Shown in pieces: positions 15,729 through 25,094 of a DNA stretch of 64,000 bases (positions are counted from its first letter, which is position 1; the number at the start of each line of letters is the position of its first letter). Location: NCBI RefSeq assembly GCF_964019545.1, contig NZ_OZ026451.1, positions 1,297,001 through 1,361,000 on the forward strand. The letters are read 5' to 3'. A model generated the notes under the pieces. That model was not told the DNA's origin and did not search any database. It saw only the letters and a program-made list of their open reading frames with translations. A program made the translations under genes and the position numbers. The stretch comes from Rickettsiella endosymbiont of Xylota segnis (GTDB taxonomy: Bacteria; Pseudomonadota; Gammaproteobacteria; Diplorickettsiales; Diplorickettsiaceae).

Positions 15729-16505
15729 ATGTCCCCTATTATTATAAAAACACCTGCAGAAATTGAAAAAATGCGCATTGCTGGTCGGCTCGCAGCAGAA
15801 GTTTTAGAAATGATTACGCCGCATGTGAAAGTGGGTGTCACTACCAATCAGCTCGATAAAATTTGTCACGATTATATCGTCAATGAACAACAGGCGATTC
15901 CTGCGCCCTTAAATTATCGCGGTTTTCCGAAATCAATTTGCACGTCTATCAATCATCAGGTCTGTCATGGCATTCCTAGCGAGCGAGTATTAAAAGACGG
16001 TGATTTGATTAATATTGATATCACAGTTATTAAAGACGCTTATCACGGTGATACCAGTAAAATGTTTCATGTGGGTAAACCTTCGATATTAGCGCAGCGT
16101 TTATCCAAAATAACGCAAGAATGTTTATACAAAGCGATACGCCTAGTCAAACCGGGTACTTATCTGGGTGATATTGGTGCGTGTATACAACAGTTTGCCG
16201 AAGCAGAAGGATTTTCCGTAGTACGTGAATATTGTGGTCATGGTATTGGTCGGCTCTTTCATGAAGATCTGCAAGTACTACACTATGGTCAAGCCGGCAC
16301 AGGCGTCCAATTAGTCCCTGGTATGACTTTCACTATTGAACCTATGATCAATTCAGGTAAACGTTTTACTAAACTCATGCCGGATCAATGGACGGTGGTG
16401 ACCAAAGATCATAGCTTGTCAGCACAATGGGAGCATACGTTACTTGTCACAGAAACTGGCTATGAAGTATTTACTAAGCGTAGTGAAGAGCAGGATTTGA
16501 TCTAG
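15729..16505 (+). CDS. map: Type I methionine aminopeptidase
   Basis: A 258-residue cytosolic enzyme that removes the initiator methionine from nascent proteins. The metal-binding residues of the pita-bread fold are visible: DITV..YHGDTSKMF (two Asp), CGHGIGRLFHED (His), FTIEPMI (Glu) and WEHTLLVTETG (Glu). Length is typical of the bacterial type I enzyme. It sits 26 bases behind secA, likely cotranscribed. Confidence 0.97.
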   Translation: MSPIIIKTPAEIEKMRIAGRLAAEVLEMITPHVKVGVTTNQLDKICHDYIVNEQQAIPAPLNYRGFPKSICTSINHQVCHGIPSERVLKDGDLINIDITVIKDAYHGDTSKMFHVGKPSILAQRLSKITQECLYKAIRLVKPGTYLGDIGACIQQFAEAEGFSVVREYCGHGIGRLFHEDLQVLHYGQAGTGVQLVPGMTFTIEPMINSGKRFTKLMPDQWTVVTKDHSLSAQWEHTLLVTETGYEVFTKRSEEQDLI

Positions 16506-16549
16506 TTTTTAGGAAAAATACCAACTCCATGTGTCTCTTCATTTTGCAT

Positions 16550-16577
16550 AACTTGAATGCTTAGTTGATTTCAAGTT
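16550..16577. promoter_or_regulatory. Inverted repeat upstream of the RND efflux operon
   Basis: AACTTGAA (16550-16557) and TTCAAGTT (16570-16577) form a perfect 8-bp inverted repeat with a 12-base centre in the 140-base gap between map and the efflux adaptor. Its position about 70 bases before the adaptor start would suit a repressor such as those that control RND pumps. It could also be a weak terminator of map, but no T run follows. No regulator gene is adjacent. Confidence 0.35.
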
Positions 16578-16645
16578 GTTAAGCCTCTATAGTCTTTAAT
16601 TCTACGTATTTCGTAATAAAAGCGTCAAAAAAAAGATAATAATAT

Positions 16646-17683
16646 ATGTTAAAACGCTTAATTGCTTATGTATTTCTATTTGGCTTAATTGCTGCTAGTA
16701 CAATTTGTCTAGTATTAGATAGTAAAAAAAACACTACTCTAACCCCTCCCACTTTAGTTGAAGCGACTGAAGCTCGCTCACAATCCTGGCAAAACACATT
16801 TCAAGCTATTGGAAGTTTATCGGCAAGCCAGGGTGTGGTTATTAAAGCTGAAACCACTGGCCGTATTACTGCTATTTATTTCCGATCGGGTAATAACGTC
16901 AAAATGGGAGATCCGTTAGTACAGCTTAATCCCGCTATTTTAAAAGCTCAGTTAGATGCAGCACAGGCCGAAACTCAACTCAGTAAAGCCGATTATGCAC
17001 GTGGTTTAACTCTTTTTAAAAAAAAGGTGTATGCAAAAGCTGATCTAGATAAAGTTGCAGCGAGTTATCATGCTAATCTTGCCAAGCAAGCACAAATTGC
17101 AGCCACACTCGACCAAACGCTCATACGTGCACCTTTTAGTGGCCAACTAGGACTACGCATGGTCGACTTAGGGGATATCATCGATGCGAATAAACCTATC
17201 GTTAATTTAGAAGCTATCAACCCATTACGAGTTGATTTTAACATTCCTGGAACCGCAGCCAATAAAATCACTCTAGGTAGTAAGGTATTTATTCACTCGA
17301 ATGCTTATCCAGATAAAACCTTTGTTGGGGCTATTTACGCCTTAGATTCACACATCGATAACGATACGCGCAGTATAAGTGTGCGAGCGAGCCTTAACAA
17401 CCCAAAAAAGGAATTATTACCTGGTGCATTTGTCGATATCAACATCAATTTAGGTCCTCCAGAAACCTTAATTATCGTTCCAGAAACCGCAGTCAATAAT
17501 GATCAAAATGGCAATTACGTTTATCGCATCATTAAACAAAGAGCGATTAAAACTCCAGTCATTATTCGCTTTCATCAAAATGGAGAAATAGGTTTAAGTT
17601 CAGGTATTCATGCAGGAAACCAAATTATTAGTGTCGGTGGTTTTAAAGTACCAGCCAATTCACTCGTAATGGTTAAGAGATAA
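16646..17683 (+). CDS. RND efflux membrane-fusion (periplasmic adaptor) protein
   Basis: A 345-residue HlyD/AcrA-family adaptor. It has an N-terminal membrane anchor (about residues 4-24), a biotinyl-lipoyl half-motif (VVIKAETTGRITAIYFRSGN, about 64-83), a short helical hairpin (about 105-155), the second lipoyl half (QTLIRAPFSGQLGLRMVDLGD, about 157-177), and beta-barrel and membrane-proximal domains. It links the inner-membrane pump to an outer-membrane channel. There is no lipobox, so it is probably anchored by the uncleaved helix. It ends 4 bases before the pump gene. It resembles the MexH/AcrA type most; the substrate is unknown. Confidence 0.9.
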   Translation: MLKRLIAYVFLFGLIAASTICLVLDSKKNTTLTPPTLVEATEARSQSWQNTFQAIGSLSASQGVVIKAETTGRITAIYFRSGNNVKMGDPLVQLNPAILKAQLDAAQAETQLSKADYARGLTLFKKKVYAKADLDKVAASYHANLAKQAQIAATLDQTLIRAPFSGQLGLRMVDLGDIIDANKPIVNLEAINPLRVDFNIPGTAANKITLGSKVFIHSNAYPDKTFVGAIYALDSHIDNDTRSISVRASLNNPKKELLPGAFVDININLGPPETLIIVPETAVNNDQNGNYVYRIIKQRAIKTPVIIRFHQNGEIGLSSGIHAGNQIISVGGFKVPANSLVMVKR

Positions 17684-17687
17684 ACTC

Positions 17688-20600
17688 ATGCAATTCACTG
17701 AACTGTTCATCCGCAAACCCATATTAAGTATCGTTTTAAGTTTGTTCATTTTGCTGGTCGGTGTTAAAGCTTTTTTATCGTTACCCGTACGTTTATATCC
17801 TTCCATATCCCCTTCTGTCATAAACATACAAACCACTTATCCTGGTGCACCTGCACAATTAATGGAAAGCTTTGTTACTACCCCTTTAGAAAATGCTTTA
17901 GGCGGTATCGAAGGGATAGATATTATGCATTCTTCTAGCAAACAAAGTACTAGTCAAATCACCTTACAATTTAAGCTTGGTTATGATCTGACTAAAGCTA
18001 TGACAAATGTCAGTAATGCGATTGCTTCAGTACGCAAGCAATTACCTAAAGCAGTATTAGACCCGGTTATTAATACCAAAGATCCAGATGCCGATCCAAC
18101 ACTTTTCATTTCATTTACTAGTAATACATTAAGTCTTCCTGCAATTACTGACTACCTGGTTCGAGTGATCCAACCGCGATTACAAACTATTCCTGGAGTT
18201 AGCCAAGCACAAATATTTGGTGATAATAACTATGCGCTGCGAATCTGGCTTGATCCAATAAAAATGGCTGCTCATCAAATCACTGCTAGCGACATTATGA
18301 CGGCCCTGCAACAAAATAATATTCAATCAGCCTCTGGATCACTGATTACACCGAATCAAATCATTAATATCAATACCAACACGGATATACATACCGTAGC
18401 AGAATTAAATAATTTAGTTATTCGGAAACAAAATAATTATTTAGTGCGTTTGTCCGATGTGGGACAAGCTGTTCTTGGTGTTGAGTCCGATGAAACTAGC
18501 GCTACTATTAATGGAAATAAACAATCAGTCATTATGGGTATCATACCCCTTAGTACAGCTAATCCTTTAGATGTTTCCAAAGCAGTCTTAGCACTATTAC
18601 CTGATTTAGAAAAAGCAGCTCCAACCGATATAAAAATTCATTTGGTATGGAATTCTTCAAAATTTATTGCTGCATCTTTACATGATGTCAAACAAACTAT
18701 TTTTGAAGCATGTTTATTTGTATTTGCCATCATTTTTTTATTTCTTGCTAATTTTCGTGCGGGTTTAATTCCTTTAGTCACTATTCCTTTATCATTAATG
18801 GGCGTCTGCACCGTTATGTTAATTCTAGGTTACTCACTCAATGTGTTAACTTTCTTAGCCTGGGTTTTGGGTATTGGCTTAGTCGTAGATGATGCAATCG
18901 TTGTATTAGAAAATATTCATCGTCATATCAGTTTAGGAAAAACACCGGAAAATGCAGCCATTATCGGCACTAAGGAAATTGGGTTTGCTATCGTTGCTAT
19001 GACATTAACCTTAGCCGCTGTTTATGCACCTATCGGCTTTATCAACGACATGAGCGGTTTATTATTTCGTGAATTTGCGTTCACTTTAGCCTCAGCAGTG
19101 ATTATCTCAGGCTTCATTGCTTTAATACTTTCACCGATGATGTGCGCTAAACTTTTGAAACATGAGCTGCAAGCCTCTCGTTTTAGTCTAAAAGTCGATC
19201 ATTTTTTTAATGTCATGATAGCTGCTTATAAAAAATATTTACTTTTGGCAATAACGCATCGAAAAATAATGTTAGGTATGGGTGTAATAATTTATTTTGT
19301 TTGTTTCGGATTATTTAAAACCTTACCTAGCGAGTTAGCTCCGCAAGAAGATCAAGGGTTCATCATAACCGCTGCAACTGGACCTACGTCTACTAATCTA
19401 GCTTATATGGAAAAGTATATGGCTAAAATTCAATCTATCTATAAATCCATGCCCGAGATAGATACTTTTATTACCTTAATAGGAAATCCTATCGCTAATA
19501 ACGCGCTCACTTTTTTAATCTTAAAACCTTGGCAAGAGCGAAATAAATCTAGCGCCGATATTATTCACACTTTATTTAAGCGTCTTTGGGGAATCACGGG
19601 TCTAGAAGCATTTTCATTTAGTCCCCACTCCTTGCCTGGCGCAACCGGCCATGCTCCTTTGATGTTTGTTCTTAAGAGTACCGATAGCTATGACACCTTG
19701 AATCAATTAAGCAATAAATTACAGTTAGCCATTACAAAGAATAATCCGCGTATTTTGGGTCTACAATCCGATCTCAAAATGGATGCTGATCAAATCCAAC
19801 TCAATATTGATAGAGACAAAGCCAATTCATTAGGTATCGCTATGAGTGACATAGCAAATAGTTTAAATATACTTATTGGTACACCACAAGCAAGCCTTGT
19901 AAACTGGGATGGTCGTAGTTATCAGGTAATCCCACAATTATATAGAAATTATATGAGTACCGATCAACAACTAAAACTCATTAATGTACGTGGACAAAAT
20001 AACCAACTGATTCCTTTAGCTAATTTCGTCAATATAAAAAATTCATTTACCGCCTTAAGCCTTAATCATTTTCAACAATTACGTTCCGTTACTTTTAGTG
20101 CTAATCTTGCTCCAGGTTATACCATCGGTCAGGCTGTCGCGTATTTAACACAAATGGCGGATAAAATTCTTCCTCAAAATGTCCAAATTGATTTTTCAGG
20201 AGAAACACGTCAATTTTTTCAAGCGGGAAATAGTATGCAGCAAGCTTTTTTGTTTGCATTGTTATTTATTTTTCTAATCCTGGCTGCTCAATTTGAAAGC
20301 TTTCGTGCACCTTTTATTATACTAATTGCCGTACCCTTATCGTTAACTGGAGCTTTATTTGCACTGCATTGTGCAGGTGGAAGTTTAAATATTTATACGC
20401 AAATCGGATTAATTACTCTAATTGGACTCATTACTAAGCATGGCATTTTAATTGTAGAATTTGCCAGACAATTACAAAAACATCGACATGTTTCTGTGCA
20501 ACAAGCTGTCATCGAAGCCTCTGCATTACGTTTACGTCCTATTTTCATGACCACAACAACTATGTTATTGGCGGCCGTTCCATTGGTAATGGTGAATGGT

Positions 20601-20780
20601 CCAGGCGCCCATGCACGCAATCAATTGGGTTGGGTTATCTTAGGGGGAATGTCTATCGGTACACTTTTTACCTTATTTATTTTGCCGGTAGTCTATACTT
20701 TGATTTATTATTCCAAATCAAGTGCTGATAAAATTAATGAAACAGAAGATAAAACCGAAACAGTTACTGCAAGCGAATAA
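17688..20780 (+). CDS. RND-family multidrug efflux pump (AcrB/MexF-like)
   Basis: A 1,030-residue inner-membrane proton antiporter. The first span lies near residues 10-30; a large periplasmic loop follows; the TM4 proton-relay signature GIGLVVDDAIVVLENIHRH lies near residues 397-415; a second periplasmic loop and the mirrored C-terminal bundle follow (LILAAQFESFRAP, GLITLIGLITKHGILIVEFA). This two-fold organisation and the length are typical of HAE1 pumps. It forms an operon with the upstream adaptor; no outer-membrane factor gene is present here, so a TolC-like protein must come from elsewhere. Substrates cannot be inferred. Confidence 0.93.
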   Translation: MQFTELFIRKPILSIVLSLFILLVGVKAFLSLPVRLYPSISPSVINIQTTYPGAPAQLMESFVTTPLENALGGIEGIDIMHSSSKQSTSQITLQFKLGYDLTKAMTNVSNAIASVRKQLPKAVLDPVINTKDPDADPTLFISFTSNTLSLPAITDYLVRVIQPRLQTIPGVSQAQIFGDNNYALRIWLDPIKMAAHQITASDIMTALQQNNIQSASGSLITPNQIININTNTDIHTVAELNNLVIRKQNNYLVRLSDVGQAVLGVESDETSATINGNKQSVIMGIIPLSTANPLDVSKAVLALLPDLEKAAPTDIKIHLVWNSSKFIAASLHDVKQTIFEACLFVFAIIFLFLANFRAGLIPLVTIPLSLMGVCTVMLILGYSLNVLTFLAWVLGIGLVVDDAIVVLENIHRHISLGKTPENAAIIGTKEIGFAIVAMTLTLAAVYAPIGFINDMSGLLFREFAFTLASAVIISGFIALILSPMMCAKLLKHELQASRFSLKVDHFFNVMIAAYKKYLLLAITHRKIMLGMGVIIYFVCFGLFKTLPSELAPQEDQGFIITAATGPTSTNLAYMEKYMAKIQSIYKSMPEIDTFITLIGNPIANNALTFLILKPWQERNKSSADIIHTLFKRLWGITGLEAFSFSPHSLPGATGHAPLMFVLKSTDSYDTLNQLSNKLQLAITKNNPRILGLQSDLKMDADQIQLNIDRDKANSLGIAMSDIANSLNILIGTPQASLVNWDGRSYQVIPQLYRNYMSTDQQLKLINVRGQNNQLIPLANFVNIKNSFTALSLNHFQQLRSVTFSANLAPGYTIGQAVAYLTQMADKILPQNVQIDFSGETRQFFQAGNSMQQAFLFALLFIFLILAAQFESFRAPFIILIAVPLSLTGALFALHCAGGSLNIYTQIGLITLIGLITKHGILIVEFARQLQKHRHVSVQQAVIEASALRLRPIFMTTTTMLLAAVPLVMVNGPGAHARNQLGWVILGGMSIGTLFTLFILPVVYTLIYYSKSSADKINETEDKTETVTASE

Positions 20781-20813
20781 TTATTTTATTTAAATTCAAA
20801 GGGTCTCTCATCT

Positions 20814-21635
20814 ATGACGCCATTAAAAACGATTATCGAAAAAGCATATCAAAATATAAATAAAATTAATGCTGAAACGATTGACGATGCAAGTAAATCA
20901 GCAATTCTAGAAGTTATTCAGCGACTCGATAAAGGTAACCTACGAGTCGCTGAAAAACAACATGATCAATGGTTAGTCCATACCTGGGTAAAAGAAGCTA
21001 TTTTACTATCTTTTCGTATCAATCAGAATGAATTATTTAATGCGGGTTATACACATTACTTCGATAAAATTCCGCTTAAATTCTCTCATTTTGATAAACA
21101 GCAATTTCAACAACAAGGTCTTCGCGTCGTACCTAATGCCTGTGTCCGTCATGGGTCCTATATTGGTAAAAATACTATTCTCATGCCTTCATTCGTTAAC
21201 ATAGGTGCTTACATTGATGAAGGTAGCATGATAGATACTTGGGCAACTGTAGGTTCCTGTGCACAGATTGGTAAACATGTGCATTTATCAGGCGGCGTAG
21301 GCATTGGTGGAGTATTAGAACCATTACAAGCCAAACCAACTATTATTGAAGATCATTGTTTTATTGGTGCGCGTTCTGAAATCGTAGAAGGTGTCGTGAT
21401 TGAAGAAAATAGTGTCATTGGTATGGGTGTGTTCATAGGAAGTAACACGCCAATTTATAATCGTAAAACGGAAGAAATTATTTACGGTCGGGTTCCTAAA
21501 GGTTCAGTTGTGCTCGCTGGAAGTCTGCCTTCTAAAACGGGGCATTGTCATCTTAATTGCGCCATTATTATCAAACAAATTGATGATCGCACCCGGGCTA
21601 AAGTGGCAATTAATGAATTACTTAGAGATAGTTAA
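20814..21635 (+). CDS. dapD: 2,3,4,5-tetrahydropyridine-2,6-dicarboxylate N-succinyltransferase
   Basis: A 273-residue left-handed beta-helix (hexapeptide-repeat) enzyme that transfers succinyl from succinyl-CoA in the succinylase branch of meso-diaminopimelate/lysine synthesis. FFDKIPLKF-like region (here [10 protein letters not shown]), [32 protein letters not shown] and [13 protein letters not shown] are diagnostic. Length matches E. coli DapD (274). AAGGGTC precedes the ATG. A copy of the interspersed element starts 2 bases after its stop codon. Confidence 0.97.
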   Translation: MTPLKTIIEKAYQNINKINAETIDDASKSAILEVIQRLDKGNLRVAEKQHDQWLVHTWVKEAILLSFRINQNELFNAGYTHYFDKIPLKFSHFDKQQFQQQGLRVVPNACVRHGSYIGKNTILMPSFVNIGAYIDEGSMIDTWATVGSCAQIGKHVHLSGGVGIGGVLEPLQAKPTIIEDHCFIGARSEIVEGVVIEENSVIGMGVFIGSNTPIYNRKTEEIIYGRVPKGSVVLAGSLPSKTGHCHLNCAIIIKQIDDRTRAKVAINELLRDS

Positions 21636-21637
21636 AG

Positions 21638-21755
21638 TATACTCAAAGCAATAGGGTTTTTGGTAAGCTGCGAAAATTGAGCAAGCGCAGTGAATTAAAA
21701 TATAAATGAGGGATAGAGCACCAACACAGACAAAAATTCAAATGAGAAGAGTATA
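21638..21755 (+). repeat. Interspersed TATACT element, copy 1
   Basis: A 118-bp member of the six-copy family. It begins TATACTCAAAGCAAT, has the left-arm TTTTTGGTAAG, and ends with the right-arm core ACACAGACAAAAATTCAA followed by GAGTATA. It starts 2 bases after the dapD stop codon and its right end lies 69 bases before the next start codon. The internal ATGAGGG equivalent of the Shine-Dalgarno is present, but the TTG start seen in other copies is not. Confidence 0.85.
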
Positions 21756-21824
21756 ATTGCAGAGATCAAATAACTAGCCTACTATTAATACTAAGTTTAA
21801 CTTTTTTTCTTAAGGATTTTCCTA

Positions 21825-22301
21825 ATGCAAAAGAAATGTATTATTACAGTCGTTTTATTAAGCAGCTTATTAGCAGCTTCTGCCATCATGGCTCTGAGCT
21901 CAAGCCGACATATAGCTTGTGTTAAAACTAACCCCCAAGAGATTGCCGCACTATTCGATCGCTGGAACAACTCTCTTAAAACCAGAAACCCAGTTAAAGT
22001 TAATGCTAATTATTCGGATAATGCCATATTATTGGCAACCATATCCAACAAACCCAGAGTGAATAGTGCAGAACGGATTGACTATTTTAAAAATTTTTTA
22101 ACAAAACACCCAGTCGGTAAAATTGATTCACGCACAATAAAAATCGGATGTAATAAAGCTATTGATACAGGCTTATACACATTTACATTGAAAGATGGAA
22201 AAAAAGTTCACGCCCGTTATACATTTACGTATCGATGGGATGGACACAAATGGCTGATTTCATCCCATCATTCATCTGTATTGCCTGAAAAAAAAGAATA
22301 A
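21825..22301 (+). CDS. Exported NTF2-like (SgcJ/EcaC, DUF4440-type) protein
   Basis: A 158-residue protein with a signal peptide (about residues 1-24) followed by a single NTF2-like/CaMKII-association fold: EIAALFDRWNNSLKTRNP, YSDNAILLATISNKPRV, a YTFTLKDGKKVHARYTFTY strand pair and WLISSHHSS at the end. Members of this family are small cone-shaped proteins with a ligand pocket; most have no known reaction. It is likely periplasmic. It is separated from dapD by a repeat element, so it probably has its own promoter. SD: aAGGA 8-9 bases before the ATG. Confidence 0.8.
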   Translation: MQKKCIITVVLLSSLLAASAIMALSSSRHIACVKTNPQEIAALFDRWNNSLKTRNPVKVNANYSDNAILLATISNKPRVNSAERIDYFKNFLTKHPVGKIDSRTIKIGCNKAIDTGLYTFTLKDGKKVHARYTFTYRWDGHKWLISSHHSSVLPEKKE

Positions 22302-22374
22302 ACGTTTCTAAATAAAAATAAAACAGCAGAAAAAAGTTACGATGGGTATTAGTGTATTTAATTTTTAAAACAGT

Positions 22375-22459
22375 TGGTGCCGAAAGCCGGACTCGAACCG
22401 GCACAGCTTGCGCCACCGCCCCCTCAAGACGGCGTGTCTACCAATTCCACCATTTCGGC
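22375..22459 (-). tRNA. tRNA-Leu(GAG)
   Basis: Minus-strand cloverleaf of 85 nt with encoded CCA. The acceptor stem is GCCGAAA/TTTCGGC, the D-loop contains GGTAGACAC, the anticodon loop TTGAGGG gives anticodon GAG, a long class II variable arm follows, and the T-loop is GGTTCGAGTCC. Its position directly behind secG is the usual gammaproteobacterial arrangement. Confidence 0.97.
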
Positions 22460-22474
22460 AATAATACGAACATA

Positions 22475-22873
22475 TTAAGAAAATTCAGACGGTAAAGGAT
22501 AGGATTGTTGATGATCGATATTTGCTTTTCCCGTATTTTTGTTTAAAGATAAATTTTTCTCTGTATTATTAGTTTTATTAACTATGGATGATGATTGCAG
22601 GGCCATGTTGGCTAAATTTTGAATGGGATCCTGTCTAGTGGTATGTCCCGCTAAATATCCTAAACTAAGGCTAGTAACAAAAAATAATAATGCGAGTAAA
22701 CCGGTTAATTTAAGTAAAAAAGAACCTGATCCTTGACTGCCAAAGACTGTCTGTGAAGCAGCGCTTCCAAAAGTCGCACCTAATTCGGCACCTTTACCTT
22801 GTTGTATTAGAACCAAAGCAATCAATGCTATCGAAATAATAACGTGCATTAAAACTAAAAACTGTTGTAGCAT
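22475..22873 (-). CDS. secG: SecG, protein-export channel subunit
   Basis: A 132-residue inner-membrane protein with two spans: residues 1-24, and about 52-74 (LLKLTGLLALLFFVTSLSLG). The conserved loop GKGAELGATFGSAASQTVFG lies between them. SecG assists SecYE-mediated translocation. The C-terminal tail after residue 80 is polar and not conserved. It follows tpiA by 21 bases and precedes tRNA-Leu, a standard order. Confidence 0.95.
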   Translation of the reverse strand: MLQQFLVLMHVIISIALIALVLIQQGKGAELGATFGSAASQTVFGSQGSGSFLLKLTGLLALLFFVTSLSLGYLAGHTTRQDPIQNLANMALQSSSIVNKTNNTEKNLSLNKNTGKANIDHQQSYPLPSEFS

Positions 22874-22894
22874 ATTATATAAAAATACAAAAAA

Positions 22895-23668
22895 TTAAAC
22901 TTTATGGCCTGTTGTTGAAGCAAGTATTTCATAAATGCGCAAAAACTCAATAGCATCTAACGAAGCGCCGCCGATCAATCCACCGTCAATATCTGGCATT
23001 TTAAACAAAGCTTCAGCATTGCTAGCTTTAACGCTGCCACCATACAGGATAGGTAATTCTTGCGCAAGATCCGAACCCAAAAAATTAAGTTGTTCACGTA
23101 AAAATTGATGTACCTCCTGGGCTTGCTGAGGTTGAGCAGACAACCCTGTGCCAATCGCCCAAACGGGCTCGTAAGCGATAATAGCTTGTTTTAAAACATC
23201 ACTCCCGTAATCCACAATTTTTTCTAATTGCGTTTGCAATACAGCATAGGTTTGATTTGCTTGACGCTCAACTAAGGTCTCACCTACACAAACGATTGGA
23301 GTAAGACCCGTTCTTATGGCTAAGCTAAATTTCTTTGCGATTTGTGTATCTGTCTCCCCATATAATTGGCGCCGTTCTGAATGACCTAACAATACATATT
23401 GACAACCAAATTCAGATAACATCGATGCCGATATCTCTCCTGTGTAGGGACCTTCGGGTTCAGCAGCCATATTTTGACCGCCCCATTGTAACTTAGTTTT
23501 GTTTAATAACATCTGGGTTTGATTAAGAAAAACGTAAGACGGGCATACAACTATATTTACATTTGATTGTTCTTTTTGTTCATAATCCACAATTTTATTT
23601 AATAATTCAGCAACAGAAGTTTTACTTCCATGCATCTTCCAATTGCCAATGATATATTGCTTACGCAT
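22895..23668 (-). CDS. tpiA: Triosephosphate isomerase
   Basis: A 257-residue TIM-barrel enzyme interconverting dihydroxyacetone phosphate and glyceraldehyde 3-phosphate in glycolysis and gluconeogenesis. The active-site Lys (GNWKMHG), His (VLLGHSERR), Glu (AYEPVWAIGTG) and the phosphate-binding YGGSVKASNA are all present. Length is typical. It starts 13 bases after the preceding unknown gene on the same strand and may be read from its promoter. Confidence 0.98.
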   Translation of the reverse strand: MRKQYIIGNWKMHGSKTSVAELLNKIVDYEQKEQSNVNIVVCPSYVFLNQTQMLLNKTKLQWGGQNMAAEPEGPYTGEISASMLSEFGCQYVLLGHSERRQLYGETDTQIAKKFSLAIRTGLTPIVCVGETLVERQANQTYAVLQTQLEKIVDYGSDVLKQAIIAYEPVWAIGTGLSAQPQQAQEVHQFLREQLNFLGSDLAQELPILYGGSVKASNAEALFKMPDIDGGLIGGASLDAIEFLRIYEILASTTGHKV

Positions 23669-23681
23669 AATTAGATTCCTC

Positions 23682-25001
23682 TTACCTATTCATTGTCGAA
23701 TAGTTGGCATTAAGTCTAGCATATTCAGGTCTCAGCAGTTCACTGCTTTCCTCAAGGGAAATTTCGTCCGCACTATTTATTGAACCACGTAAATTAGTAT
23801 GATTAAAAAAACGACACCGCACTCTAACCTGCTTAAAGAATTTTATTATTTTGTTACTAGGAAAAAATCGATCTTCAAGTTGTTCTTGTAAATCTTTTAA
23901 TCTAGCAATGTCCTGAGCCTGTAATTTGCAAAACTCAAACAAATAATTAAAAAAATGTTGTTGTAATCGACGCTTATCTGAAATAGAAAGAGTCAAGTCA
24001 TTGTTTAATACTAATGGTAAAGTTTCTAATATTAATTCTATTTGATGAAAAGAAAGTGTAGAAAATATTTTATTACACCATTGCTTAAAAAAACGGAAAG
24101 ATTTTCTTAAATCTCGATGCAATAGACTAAATCTAAAGCTTTTAAAAAAAATAAAACGTAAAACTATAATGTACCCTTTTCTCTCTTTTTCAAACAGTAT
24201 GGGGGATAATTTTTCATCATTTATTTTTTCTACTATAGTATTGAGTAAATGGGTATAATGTTTGATTTTAAATTGATTTGAATTTTCACGCTCAAACACT
24301 ATCTGTAACCATGTACCAATGGCACACCAGATAAAACTATATCCATTCCGTTGTGTCTGGAAAATTAATGTTTCTAAACCAAAATTGGTGGTTTTATCAA
24401 GTATTTTTTTACAAATAGTACTCAAATAAATAATTTGGTTGGAATGCAAGCTTTCGTAAGCAATCAGATATAACAATTTGTGAAGAATATTAAATCCAGT
24501 ATTTTCGGTATTTAAAGTTAATTTGCTTAAGGTAAGAATACTGGCCTTATCCAAAAACAGCTGTATGCTTGCTGCCATTGCCATAATTCTTTTGCCATTT
24601 TTATCAGAGATGGCAAAATCATCTAATGTAAATTTAATTAGCTCCCCTAACATATAATAAACCCAACCCATTTGCTTGAAGTTATTATCAAAGAATATCG
24701 CTTCGATGGTATCGAATTCAGCTTGTGACAATAATACCTGTATTAATTCAAGTAAACGTTTACTTTGATCGGCAGTTAAACTTTTATTTTTTATAAAAAT
24801 AAACATGAACATCGGGATTATGGAAAGTTCAAGCGCATTTTTACTTAACAAAAATTTTTGTATCCAGCTAGAGTGAACCTGTTTGAAATGTGACTTAATC
24901 AATTTTGGATCTGGAATACATAGGCAATAGCCTTTTTTAAAAAGCAAATCAACTAATATTTTCCGCGTGCCTTTTTGATTGTCTAATCGACTCAGCAACA
25001 T
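23682..25001 (-). CDS. Unknown helical-repeat protein upstream of tpiA
   Basis: A 439-residue protein of no family I recognise, with no signal peptide. Four segments share a pattern (hydrophobic helix, then x-F/L-x5-8-G-F/Y/W and another hydrophobic helix) near residues 98-122 (FFDNNFKQMGWVYYML), 157-181 (LTLNTENTGFNILHKLL), 208-232 (LIFQTQRNGYSFIWCAI) and 264-288 (ILFEKERKGYIIVLRFI), spaced 51-59 residues. This suggests an alpha-helical solenoid. The C-terminus (400-439) is polar. ATG at 25001 has AAGGAAG just before it. It is AT-rich and has the look of an accessory or effector-like protein placed in front of the conserved tpiA-secG pair; the role is unknown. Confidence 0.75.
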   Translation of the reverse strand: MLLSRLDNQKGTRKILVDLLFKKGYCLCIPDPKLIKSHFKQVHSSWIQKFLLSKNALELSIIPMFMFIFIKNKSLTADQSKRLLELIQVLLSQAEFDTIEAIFFDNNFKQMGWVYYMLGELIKFTLDDFAISDKNGKRIMAMAASIQLFLDKASILTLSKLTLNTENTGFNILHKLLYLIAYESLHSNQIIYLSTICKKILDKTTNFGLETLIFQTQRNGYSFIWCAIGTWLQIVFERENSNQFKIKHYTHLLNTIVEKINDEKLSPILFEKERKGYIIVLRFIFFKSFRFSLLHRDLRKSFRFFKQWCNKIFSTLSFHQIELILETLPLVLNNDLTLSISDKRRLQQHFFNYLFEFCKLQAQDIARLKDLQEQLEDRFFPSNKIIKFFKQVRVRCRFFNHTNLRGSINSADEISLEESSELLRPEYARLNANYSTMNR

Positions 25002-25094
25002 AAACTTCCTTGTTATTTTCTTGGGATATACTAACTTAACAAAATGTTTTTAGCACTATTACATCGAGAAATCAGATAACACTAATTAATAACA

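Noticed and set aside
22225-22416. Minus-strand frame overlapping the tRNA
   Set aside because: It reads through tRNA-Leu and the end of the NTF2-like gene; not a real gene.
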